Part shown: one piece after another, positions 7,881 through 17,700 of the stretch
Numbering within the stretch: position 1 is the stretch's first letter
Layout: every line of letters begins with the position of its first letter
Source: Kangiella sp. HZ709
Lineage (GTDB): Bacteria; Pseudomonadota; Gammaproteobacteria; Enterobacterales; Kangiellaceae
Assembly (NCBI RefSeq): GCF_009674675.1
Contig: NZ_WKJC01000001.1
Coordinates: forward strand, 310,001 to 374,000
Length of the DNA stretch: 64,000 nt
Direction: 5' to 3'
Position numbers and translations under genes: made by a program
Notes under the pieces: model-generated
Database searches by the model: none
Told to the model about the DNA's origin: nothing
The model's input: only the letters and a program-made list of their open reading frames with translations

Positions 7881-9945
7881 GCATACAGTGGTTACCGATC
7901 CGGATCCTATTTTCGGTAAATTGACCTGGGATTCTTTCCCTTATCACGATCCAATTCTAGTCACGACTTTTATCGTTGTGATTATTGGCTCAATTGGAAT
8001 TATTGGTTCGATTTTATACTTCGGAAAGTTAAAATATTTATGGAAAGAGTGGATAACATCAGTCGATCATAAAAAGATCGGCATCATGTACATTCTTGTT
8101 GCTTTTATCATGCTTCTGCGAGGTTTTTCAGATGCGCTTCTAATGCGCTCTCAGCAAGCTATTGCAGTAGCTAGTGAATCCGGGGCAGGTTATTTACCAC
8201 CAGAACATTACGATCAAATCTTTACCGCCCACGGCGTGATAATGATTTTCTTTGTTGCTATGCCGTTTATTGTTGGGTTGATGAACATCGTTGTCCCATT
8301 ACAGATCGGCGCCCGAGATGTTGCTTTTCCATTTTTAAACTCACTAAGCTTTTGGTTGTTTGTGGCCGGTGCTTTATTATTAAATATTTCACTGTTTGTA
8401 GGTGAGTTCGCAGCAACAGGCTGGTTAGCATATCCGCCGTTGTCTGGACTCGAATACAGTCCCTGGGTTGGGGTCGATTATTGGCTCTGGGCGCTGCAGA
8501 TATCCGGGATAGGAACATTGCTCACCGGTGTAAATTTTGTGGTGACCATCCTTCGGATGAGAGCACCGGGCATGACTTTAATGAAGATGCCCGTATTCAC
8601 TTGGACATCTTTTTGCGCCAACGTATTAATCGTAGCAGCATTCCCAATTTTAACAGTTACTATTACGTTATTAACTTTAGATCGTTACCTAGGTACTCAT
8701 TTCTTTACCGGCGATATGGGTGGTAATCAAATGATGTACGTTAACCTTATTTGGGCTTGGGGTCATCCGGAAGTTTATATCTTAATTCTTCCTGCATTTG
8801 GTATTTTCTCAGAAATTACAGCTACCTTCTCGAGGAAAAGGTTATTCGGTTACACATCTTTAGTCTGGGCGACCGCAGCTATCATGATTTTGTCGTTCAT
8901 TGTTTGGCTGCATCACTTCTTTACTATGGGCGCGGGGGCGAGTGTTAATGCTTTCTTCGGTATCGCAACCATGATTATATCGATACCAACAGGTGTGAAA
9001 CTCTTTAATTGGCTATTTACCATGTACAAAGGTAAAGTTGAATACAGTTCACCCATGTGGTGGACAGTAGCCTTTTTCTTAACCTTTGCTATCGGCGGTA
9101 TGACCGGTGTTATGCTCGCCATTCCAGCAGCAAACTTTGTATTACATAACAGCTTATTCCTAGTGGCTCATTTCCATAATGTAATTATAGGTGGCGCTTT
9201 ATTTGGCTACTTTGCAGGATTAACATACTGGTTCCCAAAAGCAACTGGCTTTAAGTTAGATGAGAAACTAGGTAAGTGGGCTTGTGGTTTCTGGACGGTT
9301 GGTTTCTTTGTCGCCTTTATGCCTTTATACATCTTGGGCTTTATGGGTATGACTCGTCGTTTAAATTATTACGATAATCCAACCTGGAACTTTTGGTTAT
9401 TAGTAGCTGGCGCAGGGGCACTAATTGTATTAGTTGGTATTTTAATTCAATTTTATCAAATCTTTGCCAGTATTCGAGATCAACGGAAAAATCGTGATCG
9501 GACCGGTGATCCATGGAATGCAAGGACACTTGAGTGGTCTACATCTTCACCGCCACCATTCTATAACTTTGCCTTATTACCAGAAGTAAGAGACCGTGAT
9601 CATTGGCATGATATGAAGCAACTTGGTTTAGCATATAAAAAACCTGAGCAATACCATCGAATTCATATGCCTAAAAATACCTGGGCGGGCATCGTCATTA
9701 GTGGTTTTTTACTAGTGTTTGGTTTTGCTATGGTTTGGCATATTTGGTGGATGGCAATTGCTGGCTTTGTTGGCATGCTTGCTTCTTGGATTATCTACGC
9801 ATTTGAGCGTAAAAAAGATTACTACGTTGAAATCAATGAAGTTGAAGCCGTAGAAGCGAAACGATATCAACGCTTAGAGCGTGCTAAGCAACTAGCTGAA
9901 GAAGCAGAACGCGACGCCGATAAAGCTACAACCATTAGTGTATAA
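7870..9945 (+). CDS. cyoB: Cytochrome bo3 ubiquinol oxidase subunit I
   Basis: The 691-residue catalytic subunit, very similar to E. coli CyoB (663 aa) along its whole length. Low-spin heme ligands are H121 and H436. The binuclear centre is formed by H434 for heme o and H299, H348 and H349 for CuB. The H299/Y303 pair corresponds to the cross-linked His-Tyr of the family. The quinol-site residues R84, D88, H113 and Q116 match E. coli R71, D75, H98 and Q101, so ubiquinol is the expected donor. The extra length is mostly at the charged C-terminus ([16 protein letters not shown] and onward). It reduces O2 to water while pumping protons. No cyoE (heme O synthase) is present in this window. Confidence 0.98.
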   Translation: MASKHTVVTDPDPIFGKLTWDSFPYHDPILVTTFIVVIIGSIGIIGSILYFGKLKYLWKEWITSVDHKKIGIMYILVAFIMLLRGFSDALLMRSQQAIAVASESGAGYLPPEHYDQIFTAHGVIMIFFVAMPFIVGLMNIVVPLQIGARDVAFPFLNSLSFWLFVAGALLLNISLFVGEFAATGWLAYPPLSGLEYSPWVGVDYWLWALQISGIGTLLTGVNFVVTILRMRAPGMTLMKMPVFTWTSFCANVLIVAAFPILTVTITLLTLDRYLGTHFFTGDMGGNQMMYVNLIWAWGHPEVYILILPAFGIFSEITATFSRKRLFGYTSLVWATAAIMILSFIVWLHHFFTMGAGASVNAFFGIATMIISIPTGVKLFNWLFTMYKGKVEYSSPMWWTVAFFLTFAIGGMTGVMLAIPAANFVLHNSLFLVAHFHNVIIGGALFGYFAGLTYWFPKATGFKLDEKLGKWACGFWTVGFFVAFMPLYILGFMGMTRRLNYYDNPTWNFWLLVAGAGALIVLVGILIQFYQIFASIRDQRKNRDRTGDPWNARTLEWSTSSPPPFYNFALLPEVRDRDHWHDMKQLGLAYKKPEQYHRIHMPKNTWAGIVISGFLLVFGFAMVWHIWWMAIAGFVGMLASWIIYAFERKKDYYVEINEVEAVEAKRYQRLERAKQLAEEAERDADKATTISV

Positions 9946-9957
9946 GGTGGTAATAAT

Positions 9958-10581
9958 ATGAATGCAACTTTAGGAAAGCCAAGACCAGGATTTACAGGTT
10001 ATGTTACCGAAGAAAGTCATCATGATTATGCTGGCGATACGGTTTTTGGCTTCTGGGTTTACATACTCAGTGATTGTATATTGTTCGCGACTTTATTTGC
10101 GGTGTATGCAGTTATAGGAACTAACTATGTTGGTTCTACTGACGCTTTAGAGCTATTCGATTTAGGCTTTGTCTTAGGAGAAACAGCTTTACTTTTATTG
10201 AGTAGTTTCACTTTCGGTATGGCCATGTTGGAAGCTAACAAAAGTAATATGAAAGGTTTAATTGGCTGGCTTGGAGCCACTTTTGTTTTGGGCTTGGCTT
10301 TCTTGGTAATGGAAGTATACGAATTTGTACACTTTACCCAAGAAGGTGCTGCAGCTTGGGATAGTGGCGCTTGGTCAGCTTTTTATGCTTTGATTGGCAC
10401 ACATGGTTTGCACGTATTTGCCGGCATGATATGGATGATTGTTTTAGTCATTATGATATTGAAAGAGGGCCTAACAGGCGATAACAGAACTCGTTTGATG
10501 TGTTTAAGTTTATTTTGGCACTTCTTAGATATTATTTGGATATGTGTATTTAGCTTTGTATATTTGATGAGGTTTGTCTAA
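9958..10581 (+). CDS. cyoC: Cytochrome bo3 ubiquinol oxidase subunit III
   Basis: A 207-residue membrane protein with five hydrophobic helices and the subunit III landmarks FGFWVYILSDCILFATLFAVY and THGLHVFAGMIWM. This subunit stabilises subunit I and supports proton uptake; it carries no redox cofactor. It starts 12 bp after cyoB behind a GGTGG-like ribosome binding site, and its last base is the first base of the cyoD start (TAATG). Length matches E. coli CyoC (204 aa). Confidence 0.96.
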   Translation: MNATLGKPRPGFTGYVTEESHHDYAGDTVFGFWVYILSDCILFATLFAVYAVIGTNYVGSTDALELFDLGFVLGETALLLLSSFTFGMAMLEANKSNMKGLIGWLGATFVLGLAFLVMEVYEFVHFTQEGAAAWDSGAWSAFYALIGTHGLHVFAGMIWMIVLVIMILKEGLTGDNRTRLMCLSLFWHFLDIIWICVFSFVYLMRFV

Positions 10582-10943
10582 TGGCTTCAATAAATGAAAA
10601 TCAATCGCAAGGTCATGAGTCTCATCATGCAGGTGGGGCGGCTCATGGTAGCGTTAAAGAATATGTTACTGGATTAATCTTATCCGTCATATTAACAGCA
10701 ATACCTTTTGGTATAGTGATGTCAGGTAGTGCAGGAGAAGTACTGAGTATTAGCTTAATACTGCTATGTGCCGTAGGGCAGATATTTGTGCAGCTTATCT
10801 ATTTCTTACACATGAACACATCTTCAGAACAGATGTGGAATAATATTTCAGGGATACTAGCATTTATTTTAGTGGCGATTCTTATCGTCGGCTCAATTTG
10901 GATTATGCAGCACCTGAACCATAATATGCTTATGGGCCATTAG
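10581..10943 (+). CDS. cyoD: Cytochrome bo3 ubiquinol oxidase subunit IV
   Basis: A 120-residue protein with a His-rich soluble N-terminus (residues 10-24: SQGHESHHAGGAAHG) and three transmembrane helices, the third near the C-terminus (ILAFILVAILIVGSIWIM). The FVQLIYFLHM segment is typical of CyoD. It helps assemble the CuB site and stabilise the bo3 complex. It overlaps cyoC by one base, and its stop codon directly abuts the Sco start, so it is translationally coupled on both sides. Confidence 0.93.
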   Translation: MASINENQSQGHESHHAGGAAHGSVKEYVTGLILSVILTAIPFGIVMSGSAGEVLSISLILLCAVGQIFVQLIYFLHMNTSSEQMWNNISGILAFILVAILIVGSIWIMQHLNHNMLMGH

Positions 10944-11549
10944 ATGACTAGCAGTAAGAAGTTTATTTCGATTGCTTTATTTATTGCTTTTGCAATCGTG
11001 GGATTACTTGGATATGCATTGCTTACCGGTAATGAACATCCCCTGATAGGAGTCGGTGGTAAAGATGGCAAGCTTGGTGGCAATTTTACCTTACAAAGTG
11101 CTGATGGACCTGTTTCATTAACTGATTACCGAGGTCAAGTTGTAGTTGTTTATTTTGGTTTTTTGAGTTGCCCAGAAGTTTGCCCGACTTCAATGGGTAT
11201 TTTAAAAAAAACCTTTAAACGATTATCAACAGATGGTTTGAATAACGTGCAAGGTGTATTGATAAGCATTGACCCGAAACGGGATAGTTTCGAAAAACTA
11301 AAGAACTTCTCTAGCTTCTACCATCAAAATATTACTGGTGTGACAGGAACGCCAGAACAGGTGGATCAAGTTGCACGAGATTATGGTGCATATTTTAAGA
11401 TGATTGAGGCTGAGGAGTTTAAGCAAGAATATGCTTTTGAACATACTTCTCGTTACTATGTCATTGATCAAGAAGGCCGGTTAGTTGACGCTATGCGCCA
11501 TAGTACGACAGCCAATGAATTAACTGCGAAGATTAAAACGCTTTTATAA
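10944..11549 (+). CDS. SCO1/SenC-family copper chaperone
   Basis: A 201-residue membrane-anchored thioredoxin-fold protein. One N-terminal helix (about 8-27) is followed by a periplasmic domain with the copper-binding CxxxC pair (C76, C80 in SCPEVC) and the third ligand H167 (EHTSRYYVID). Family knowledge: Sco proteins deliver copper to, or reduce, the CuA site of cytochrome c oxidase subunit II. Here the neighbouring oxidase is a bo3 quinol oxidase without CuA, so this copy may act in CuB assembly or thiol redox control instead. The ATG directly follows the cyoD stop codon, so it is firmly part of the cyo operon. Confidence 0.93.
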   Translation: MTSSKKFISIALFIAFAIVGLLGYALLTGNEHPLIGVGGKDGKLGGNFTLQSADGPVSLTDYRGQVVVVYFGFLSCPEVCPTSMGILKKTFKRLSTDGLNNVQGVLISIDPKRDSFEKLKNFSSFYHQNITGVTGTPEQVDQVARDYGAYFKMIEAEEFKQEYAFEHTSRYYVIDQEGRLVDAMRHSTTANELTAKIKTLL

Positions 11550-11562
11550 GTGGAGAAATATT

Positions 11563-12744
11563 TTGTTTAAAGCAAATAGAATTAGTGTCTTAATTTCAGG
11601 GATTTGTGCCTTAATTTTAAGTATGGGTATAGCCCGTTACTCTTTCACGCCAATGATTCCAAGTATGCAAGAGCAGGTGGGAATGACCGAAAGTCTTTCA
11701 GGTTGGTTAGCCGGTTGGAATTACATGGGCTACCTGACAGGTTTATTTATTGTTTGGCTAGTCAGTAACTTAAGGGCTAAGGATTTCTTCTACCGTTATG
11801 GGCTGCTCGTAGCAGTAGTTGCCACACTAGCTATGGCCGCTTCTGATCATGTTTTAGTCTGGTACGTCAGTCGATTTTTTGCCGGAATAGCCACGGCAGC
11901 TGGCTTCATGTTAGGAACTGGCTTAATTGTTAATTGGTTACGAAATAACGGCTACAGAAGTGAGCTGGGAATTCATTTTTCAGGTATTGGCTTAGGTATC
12001 GTTGTAGCCGCTGTGATAGTAGACGTGACCAATATAGGTTCAATGTTTGAAACCAATTGGCGTTTACAGTGGGTCGTTTTGGCTGCAGTTGGCTTTATTT
12101 TGTTATTGCCATCAATGTTTATGTTACCAATACCAAAAGATGATGAAATAGAGAATTCTCGAGGAGAAGCTCTGGGTGTTGGTGAAGTAAAACCGCCGTC
12201 AGAAACTTGGCTATGGCTTTTACAAATAGCCTATTTCTGCGCGGGTTTTAGCAATACCGTCAATGTTACATTCACTTCTTTAATAACAGAATTACAGCCG
12301 TTAGATGGCTGGGGTGCCAAAATGTGGCTAGTGGTAGGTATTGCAGCTACACCAGCCCCATTTATTTGGGATAGGGTTGCCAGGAAGATTGGACGCTTAG
12401 ATGCTTTACGCCTAGCGTTTTTAATCAATGTAGTGGGTAATATTACCTTGGCCCTAACATTCTCAATGACCACTACTATTTTAGCAGCAATATTATTTGG
12501 CTTTACCTTTATGGGTATCGTTTCTTTAACTTTAAGTACTGTAGCCAGTCGATATGGAAATAAAGCAACTCAAGTTATGGCTCGTTTGACATTAGGCTAT
12601 TGTGTGGCACAAATTTTATCACCTGTAATGTCCGGTATTGTGGCGGAAAAAACAGGAAGTTTTGCTATCCCACTTTACATTGTTAGCGGCATTATTCTAA
12701 TTGGACTCGTGTGCTTACTTCTTATGAAAAAGCACCGCGCATAG
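11563..12744 (+). CDS. YbfB/YjiJ-family MFS transporter
   Basis: A 393-residue major facilitator protein with about 12 hydrophobic helices. The opening SGICALILSMGIARYSFTPM and the segment SGWLAGWNYMGYLTGLF are typical of the YbfB/YjiJ family, whose substrates are mostly unknown. Translation begins at TTG (11563), supported by GGAG 7 bp upstream; no ATG lies near enough to give a complete first helix. It starts 13 bp after the Sco gene and probably shares its transcript. A link to copper or heme handling is only a positional guess. Confidence 0.85.
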   Translation: MFKANRISVLISGICALILSMGIARYSFTPMIPSMQEQVGMTESLSGWLAGWNYMGYLTGLFIVWLVSNLRAKDFFYRYGLLVAVVATLAMAASDHVLVWYVSRFFAGIATAAGFMLGTGLIVNWLRNNGYRSELGIHFSGIGLGIVVAAVIVDVTNIGSMFETNWRLQWVVLAAVGFILLLPSMFMLPIPKDDEIENSRGEALGVGEVKPPSETWLWLLQIAYFCAGFSNTVNVTFTSLITELQPLDGWGAKMWLVVGIAATPAPFIWDRVARKIGRLDALRLAFLINVVGNITLALTFSMTTTILAAILFGFTFMGIVSLTLSTVASRYGNKATQVMARLTLGYCVAQILSPVMSGIVAEKTGSFAIPLYIVSGIILIGLVCLLLMKKHRA

Positions 12745-12765
12745 AACTGTTAGTAGGGGAGAGCT

Positions 12766-13668
12766 GTGTTGAGGCTAATTTATAGAGTCTTAATTTTTAC
12801 ACTCACTTTCTTTTTATGTGATTTGGCTATAACAAAAGATTATCAAGTCACTGATACTTTTGGTCGCCATTGGTTTAAGAAAACGCCTGAAAGAATTGTA
12901 GTGACTGATTGGACTTTGCTACAAAACCTTCTGGAGCTAGGGATCACACCTTTGGGAGCTCCAGAAATTGATAAGTATAAACAATATGCCGTGGAACCGG
13001 CATTACCAAGTTCGATAGCAGATATTGGCTTAAGAAAAGCTCCCAGCTTTAAACAGATCCAAGCCCTTAAACCAGACTTGATCATTCTTGGAACAGGACA
13101 AAAAAAGCTTGCAGTCCCCTTATCGAGAATTGCAAAAGTTGTCTATTACAAATCGTTTAGTTCTCACTATAGAACTAATGGCAAGAAATCTAGAACCATT
13201 TTTTTGCAAATGGCAGAGCTTTTCCAAAAAACAAAAGAGGCTGACCACTTACTTTCTTCTTTAGATGAAAATTTTAAAGTGCTTAAAACACAGCTGTCAG
13301 CAAAGTTTAAAACGAACAAACCTAAGGTTACATTTATTCGCTTCAGTGAAGAAGCGCAGCCGCTTGTTTATGGTAATAACAGCATGCTAGATCACATGCT
13401 TAAGCAACTGGATCTCAAAAGTGAATTTGAAATTCGGAAAAACAATTGGGGCGAGCAGCGTATAGCAATATCCGATTTGAATACAATCAATGGCTACCTA
13501 GCCATAATTGAGCCTATCGATAAACAGTTCCTAAATAGCCATCCAGATTGGAAGGAAATACCGGCAGTAAAAAATAATAAAGTTATCTTTATACCCGCCA
13601 ATTGGACGTATGGCGGGGCACTGTCTATACTTCCTATCGCACAGTCACTTATACAACAATTGAATTAG
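12766..13668 (+). CDS. Periplasmic binding protein, iron-siderophore / cobalamin class (FecB/FhuD/BtuF-like)
   Basis: A 300-residue class III solute-binding protein. A signal peptide covers about residues 1-23. Family landmarks follow: VTDTFGRHWFKKTPERIVV near the start, IADIGLRKAPSFKQIQALKPDLIIL in the middle, and IPAVKNNKVIFIPANW near the end. These proteins deliver ferric siderophores, heme or cobalamin to an ABC importer. No permease or ATPase gene is adjacent, so the gene is an orphan here. Start is GTG at 12766 behind GGGGAG, with a TTG just after it as an alternative. It follows the MFS gene by 21 bp. Its end overlaps the convergent lipoprotein gene by 4 bp. Confidence 0.82.
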   Translation: MLRLIYRVLIFTLTFFLCDLAITKDYQVTDTFGRHWFKKTPERIVVTDWTLLQNLLELGITPLGAPEIDKYKQYAVEPALPSSIADIGLRKAPSFKQIQALKPDLIILGTGQKKLAVPLSRIAKVVYYKSFSSHYRTNGKKSRTIFLQMAELFQKTKEADHLLSSLDENFKVLKTQLSAKFKTNKPKVTFIRFSEEAQPLVYGNNSMLDHMLKQLDLKSEFEIRKNNWGEQRIAISDLNTINGYLAIIEPIDKQFLNSHPDWKEIPAVKNNKVIFIPANWTYGGALSILPIAQSLIQQLN

Positions 13669-14363
13669 CGCAGCTCATTAATCTCAAGGTAAATATTTTG
13701 CAATGATGATGCTTTAACATCGAGTGCGTCGGCCAATTCCATAGTTTGAGCATATAAGTTCCTGGTTTTTATATGTATAGTTTTTTTTACGACCAAAGGG
13801 GCGCTAACCCCAATAATATGATCAGAAGCGGGGCGACCGTTAATAACTCTATAATAAAAATGACTATTATCACTTTTAGATGGAAGGTGACGATATTCAA
13901 TAAGACCATCGCCCAACGAAGTCCCTAATACTTTATTCTCATATAATTGCTCAATTTCAAAACGAGCTAATTCAATCGCTTTAACACCTTGTCGTTCAAA
14001 ATGGCCATCATACACTGAGCCGGAAAATTTAAAATTTTTCTCAATTTTATTGAGATCAAACACCTCTGGCACTAAAGTCAAATATGTATCTTTATTTAGT
14101 AACACGCTCAACTGCGCCATTAATTCATTGTTAACTTTGATTTTCGCAATGACCTGCATATCATGCGGATGATTAAAAAGAGGTAGGTGGGATACATAAA
14201 TATTCTCTGAATCACCAAAGATCAGCATGCCGTGCGTGCCTATGCGCATTGAATCATTTGAATCTAAATTTTTATGATTATGATTTATTGACTGAACGCA
14301 ACTAGTAAGGGCAGTGACTAAAACGATGACAATGAGTGCTAAAGCTTTACTAAGAAAAGTCAT
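13665..14363 (-). CDS. Predicted lipoprotein of unknown function
   Basis: A 232-residue protein with a lipoprotein signal peptide: hydrophobic residues 8-19, then the lipobox LTSC (Cys22). I do not recognise the family. The mature part contains a His-rich stretch near the N-terminus (SINHNHKN) and repeated histidines (SHLPLFNHPHDMQ), which could suggest metal binding. The C-terminal half looks like a mixed alpha/beta soluble domain. The gene is convergent with, and overlaps by 4 bp, the binding-protein gene. Its promoter would lie in the gap before the giant RHS gene. Confidence 0.7.
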   Translation of the reverse strand: MTFLSKALALIVIVLVTALTSCVQSINHNHKNLDSNDSMRIGTHGMLIFGDSENIYVSHLPLFNHPHDMQVIAKIKVNNELMAQLSVLLNKDTYLTLVPEVFDLNKIEKNFKFSGSVYDGHFERQGVKAIELARFEIEQLYENKVLGTSLGDGLIEYRHLPSKSDNSHFYYRVINGRPASDHIIGVSAPLVVKKTIHIKTRNLYAQTMELADALDVKASSLQNIYLEINELR

Positions 14364-14624
14364 GAAAATACTCCAGATGATGAATAATTAATGGAGCCGT
14401 CCCCGATGATATTGAGAGGTAAGGTCGTCCTTACTTCATAAGAGTTCCAATTCTACCATATAAATAATGCTCCAGCAGTTCTTGCTGTTTTACATGCAAA
14501 ATTCTAACGCTTTGTGAAATATACCTTTCCAGAATTTTTTTCCGAATGCCTAGAATCACTTATTTCATTACTGACAAATATTTAATGATCATACTTAAAG
14601 TAACTTCTAGGCACATATCAATTA

Positions 14625-14640
14625 AATGCAAATTTGCATT
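14625..14640. promoter_or_regulatory. 16-bp perfect palindrome, candidate operator
   Basis: AATGCAAATTTGCATT is its own reverse complement. It ends at the first base of the -35-like TAAAC of the promoter candidate, so a bound dimeric regulator would affect RNA polymerase access. No equally long palindrome is seen upstream of the second RHS gene; there I see only TGAAAGTTTCA at 55609-55619. Confidence 0.4.
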
Positions 14641-14667
14641 AAACAATCCTAATTTTTATTCGAATTA
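14640..14667 (+). promoter_or_regulatory. Candidate promoter of giant RHS gene 1, sigma-28-like
   Basis: TAAAC (14640-14644), 15 bp, then TCGAATTA (14660-14667); the E. coli FliA consensus is TAAAG-N15-GCCGATAA. The element is 81 bp before the start codon. The same arrangement occurs 82 bp before RHS gene 2. The match to the -10 consensus is partial (4 of 8), so vegetative or altered-specificity recognition is possible. Confidence 0.4.
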
Positions 14668-14720
14668 ACTAATAACGAAAAAAGATAACAATAATCATCA
14701 TTATTGATCAGGAATATTTA

Positions 14721-17700
14721 ATGAGCGCAACGATTCTTTCGAACGATTTAGGTCTTATCAACTCATCTTTATCCTTGTTGGGTCAATCCTTTGGCCAAGC
14801 GGCTTTAGGCCAAGCAGGGGAGCGCAGTTACGTCAATGCGTTATCGGGCAATTTAGTGGTCCAACATCGCGACCAATTGTTGGTGGGCTTAGGCGTCGAT
14901 GCAGCTTATACGCGCACTTACAACAGCCAAGGTCAATTGGATGATGATAACGGCGATAATTGGCGCACGGGTGTTGCTCGCTTAAAGCCCGTTCAGGGGG
15001 CGGCTAATAGTGCTAGTAGCAGCATCACTCGGGTGAATGCTGATGGTAGTGAGACGGTGTATTTATACGATACAGCCAGTGGCAAGTATCGTTCAACGGA
15101 TGGTTCGGGTGCTCACGATACCATCGCATTGAACGGTGACGGCACCGCGATTTGGTATCAAGACAATGACACAGGCTTGCACGAGATTTATGCTGCCGAC
15201 GGTCGTATGATTGAGATGCGCGATAGGGACAATCGTAAGACCTGGTTCAGCTACATTAACCATCCGACTTCCAGCGGTGACTGGTTGCTTAAAAAAATCA
15301 CCAACTCTTCGCAAGCCATCGTTTTGGATTACCTGATGGGCACCAGCACCTTAAGCGCTATCCGTATCAATACAACGGAAGTTAATGGCGATGAAGAGAC
15401 CAATACCAGTAAGACAGTTTCTTATGGCTATGACGGTAATGGCCGCTTGGATAGAGTGTCGGTGGACTTAACACAGGAGAATGCTAACGACAGCAGTTTC
15501 TACGAAACGACCTATTCTTATGTGGGCGATACCAATCGCATTCGCACCATCAGTCAAAGCGATGGTACCAGCGTTACTTTCACTTATGAGAATAATGCAG
15601 GTCAGTACCGCGCCAAGACGGTGACCGATGGTACTGGCAATGTGATGACTTATACTTACGACTTAAGTAACAGCGTTGGCACCTATACCAAAGTCGAAGA
15701 TACGCAAGGTCACAGCAGCCGTTTTTATTACGATACCGAAGGCCACTTAACGCGCAGCGAGAGCACGGCGATTGATGGTCGTAATTATGGCGTGGATTAT
15801 GCTTACGATGCTGCCGGTAACGTTACCTCCATTACAAAGTATGGTCGCTTAAGTACTCAAAATAGTTTTGAGTCGTCTGACACGACGGTTTTTGAATACG
15901 ATGCTCAGGGTAACTTGACCTTAGAGCGCGATGCTTCGGGCAATACCATTACTCGCACATATACCCCTAACAATCAGTTGGCGACGGAAACACTGTATTT
16001 AGTGGCAGATCCGGATGGCGCAGGCGTCGCTCTGCCTAGTGAGCCGTTAACGACCCGCTATGTCTACGACTTAGAAGGTCATGTGCGTTTTATTTTAAGC
16101 CCGCAAGGTGAAGTGGCCGAGCGTTTGTACAACCCGTCGGGGACTTTGGCTAAGGAGTACATTTACAGTCAAAACACCTTTGATGTGAGCAGTTTCAGTA
16201 AAGAGCAGACGCCAATCTTATCGGCGTTAGAGTCCTGGTCAGCAGGCTTGGATAAATCGGGCTCTATCTTGACTCAATACGCAGTGGACTTTAGAGGTCA
16301 GGTCATCAGCTCAACCATCTTTGATGAGGTGAATGCTGGCGGTGCGGGTGTTGGCACTGGCTCAAAAACGGAATACATCTATAACCACCGCGGTTTGTTG
16401 CTGCAAACCATCTCGGCTAACGGTCAAATGACGTCTGATTTAAACGATTATAAAACTTCGTACAGCTACGATGGTATGGGTCGCTTGTTGAGCATGACGG
16501 ATCCTGAAGGCAACGTGGCTTCGACGGCTTACCACAATGGTGGCCAAATCGTCTCCAGTTCGCCGAACGGTTTATTGCGCACGACTCAATACGACGCAGC
16601 AGGTCGATTAATCAGCAGTGTGGCGACCGATGGCGCTTCAGCTCAGTTTGGTGCGAGCAGTACCCATTACGATTCGCGCGGTCAGTTGGTGGCGAGCCGT
16701 GACCAAGATGGGGCGATTGATTATATTTTCTATGACAACTTAGGACGCGTCAGTCATACGGTGGATGCGACTGGCTCAGTGGTTGCTTTTGAGTATGACT
16801 TTAGAGGCAATGTCGAAATCACCACGGCTTATGCTAACCGCATTAATACCACCGGTTGGTACAACTCGACGACGGATACTTACAGTTTAGCGGAGCGTTT
16901 TGATGCGGCTTGGTTGACGGTGGATTCAGCTCATGACCGCGTGAGCAGTAGTACTTACGATGCTTCCGGTCGTTTGCAGAGCATGACCGGCCCTGAAGGT
17001 ACCGTGACTGAGTATTTTTACGATGGTGCCAACCGAGTGGTGAAGACCGAAATCAGCGGGGTTGATGGCACTCGTGTTACCCGTACGTTTTATGATGATT
17101 CTGGTCGCATTGAAGCGGCTTTGGATGCTGAAGGTTATTTGGTTCATAACGAATACGATGCCGCCGGCCGTTTAATTAAAACGACGGCTTATGCTAAACA
17201 AACCAGCGAAGGGTTACGAGCCACAAGCACCTTCGCACAACTGCAAGCAGATGCCAGCAACGACTTAGTGTTGAATCTGAATAATGTCGTCAGTCGTTTG
17301 ATATATGACAGCCAAAACCGCGTAGTGGGTTCGATTGATGCCGAAGGTTATTTAACCGAGACGGTTTATGACTTACAAGGTCAAGTGACGAGTACGACTC
17401 GTTATGCGAATCCTGTAGCGGATGCGAATTTAGATAAGGCTTCCTTAGGAGAGGTGCGTCCAGCAGCCGTAACTGGCAAAGATCAAACCTCAAGCTTTAC
17501 TTACAATGAACGCGGCTTGTTAGAAACGAGTACGGATTATGAAGGTGTGGTGACGAGCTATCGTTACGATGCACAAGGTCAAGTGATTGAAACCACTCGT
17601 GGTGTAACGGATGTTCGTCGCTCCTACAACCAGTACGATGCCGCAGGGCGCTTGATTGGTAGCGTTAATGGTGAAGGCTCGGATGAGCTGGGTGCGAATG

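Larger units (their letters stand above)
14364..14720. promoter_or_regulatory. Divergent intergenic region before the giant RHS gene
   Basis: 357 bp with no ORF. It holds a short hairpin (GTAAGG at 14419-14424, CCTTAC at 14429-14434) with no T-tract, a 16-bp perfect palindrome at 14625-14640, a promoter-like element at 14640-14667, and AGGA 8 bp before the RHS start codon. The palindrome abuts the -35-like word, which is a natural place for an operator. Confidence 0.5.

Noticed and set aside
7646-9529. Minus- and plus-strand ORFs within cyoA and cyoB
   Set aside because: Shadows of highly conserved oxidase genes.
14419-14434. Hairpin GTAAGG/CCTTAC before RHS gene 1 as a terminator
   Set aside because: Only six base pairs and no following T-tract; may be chance.
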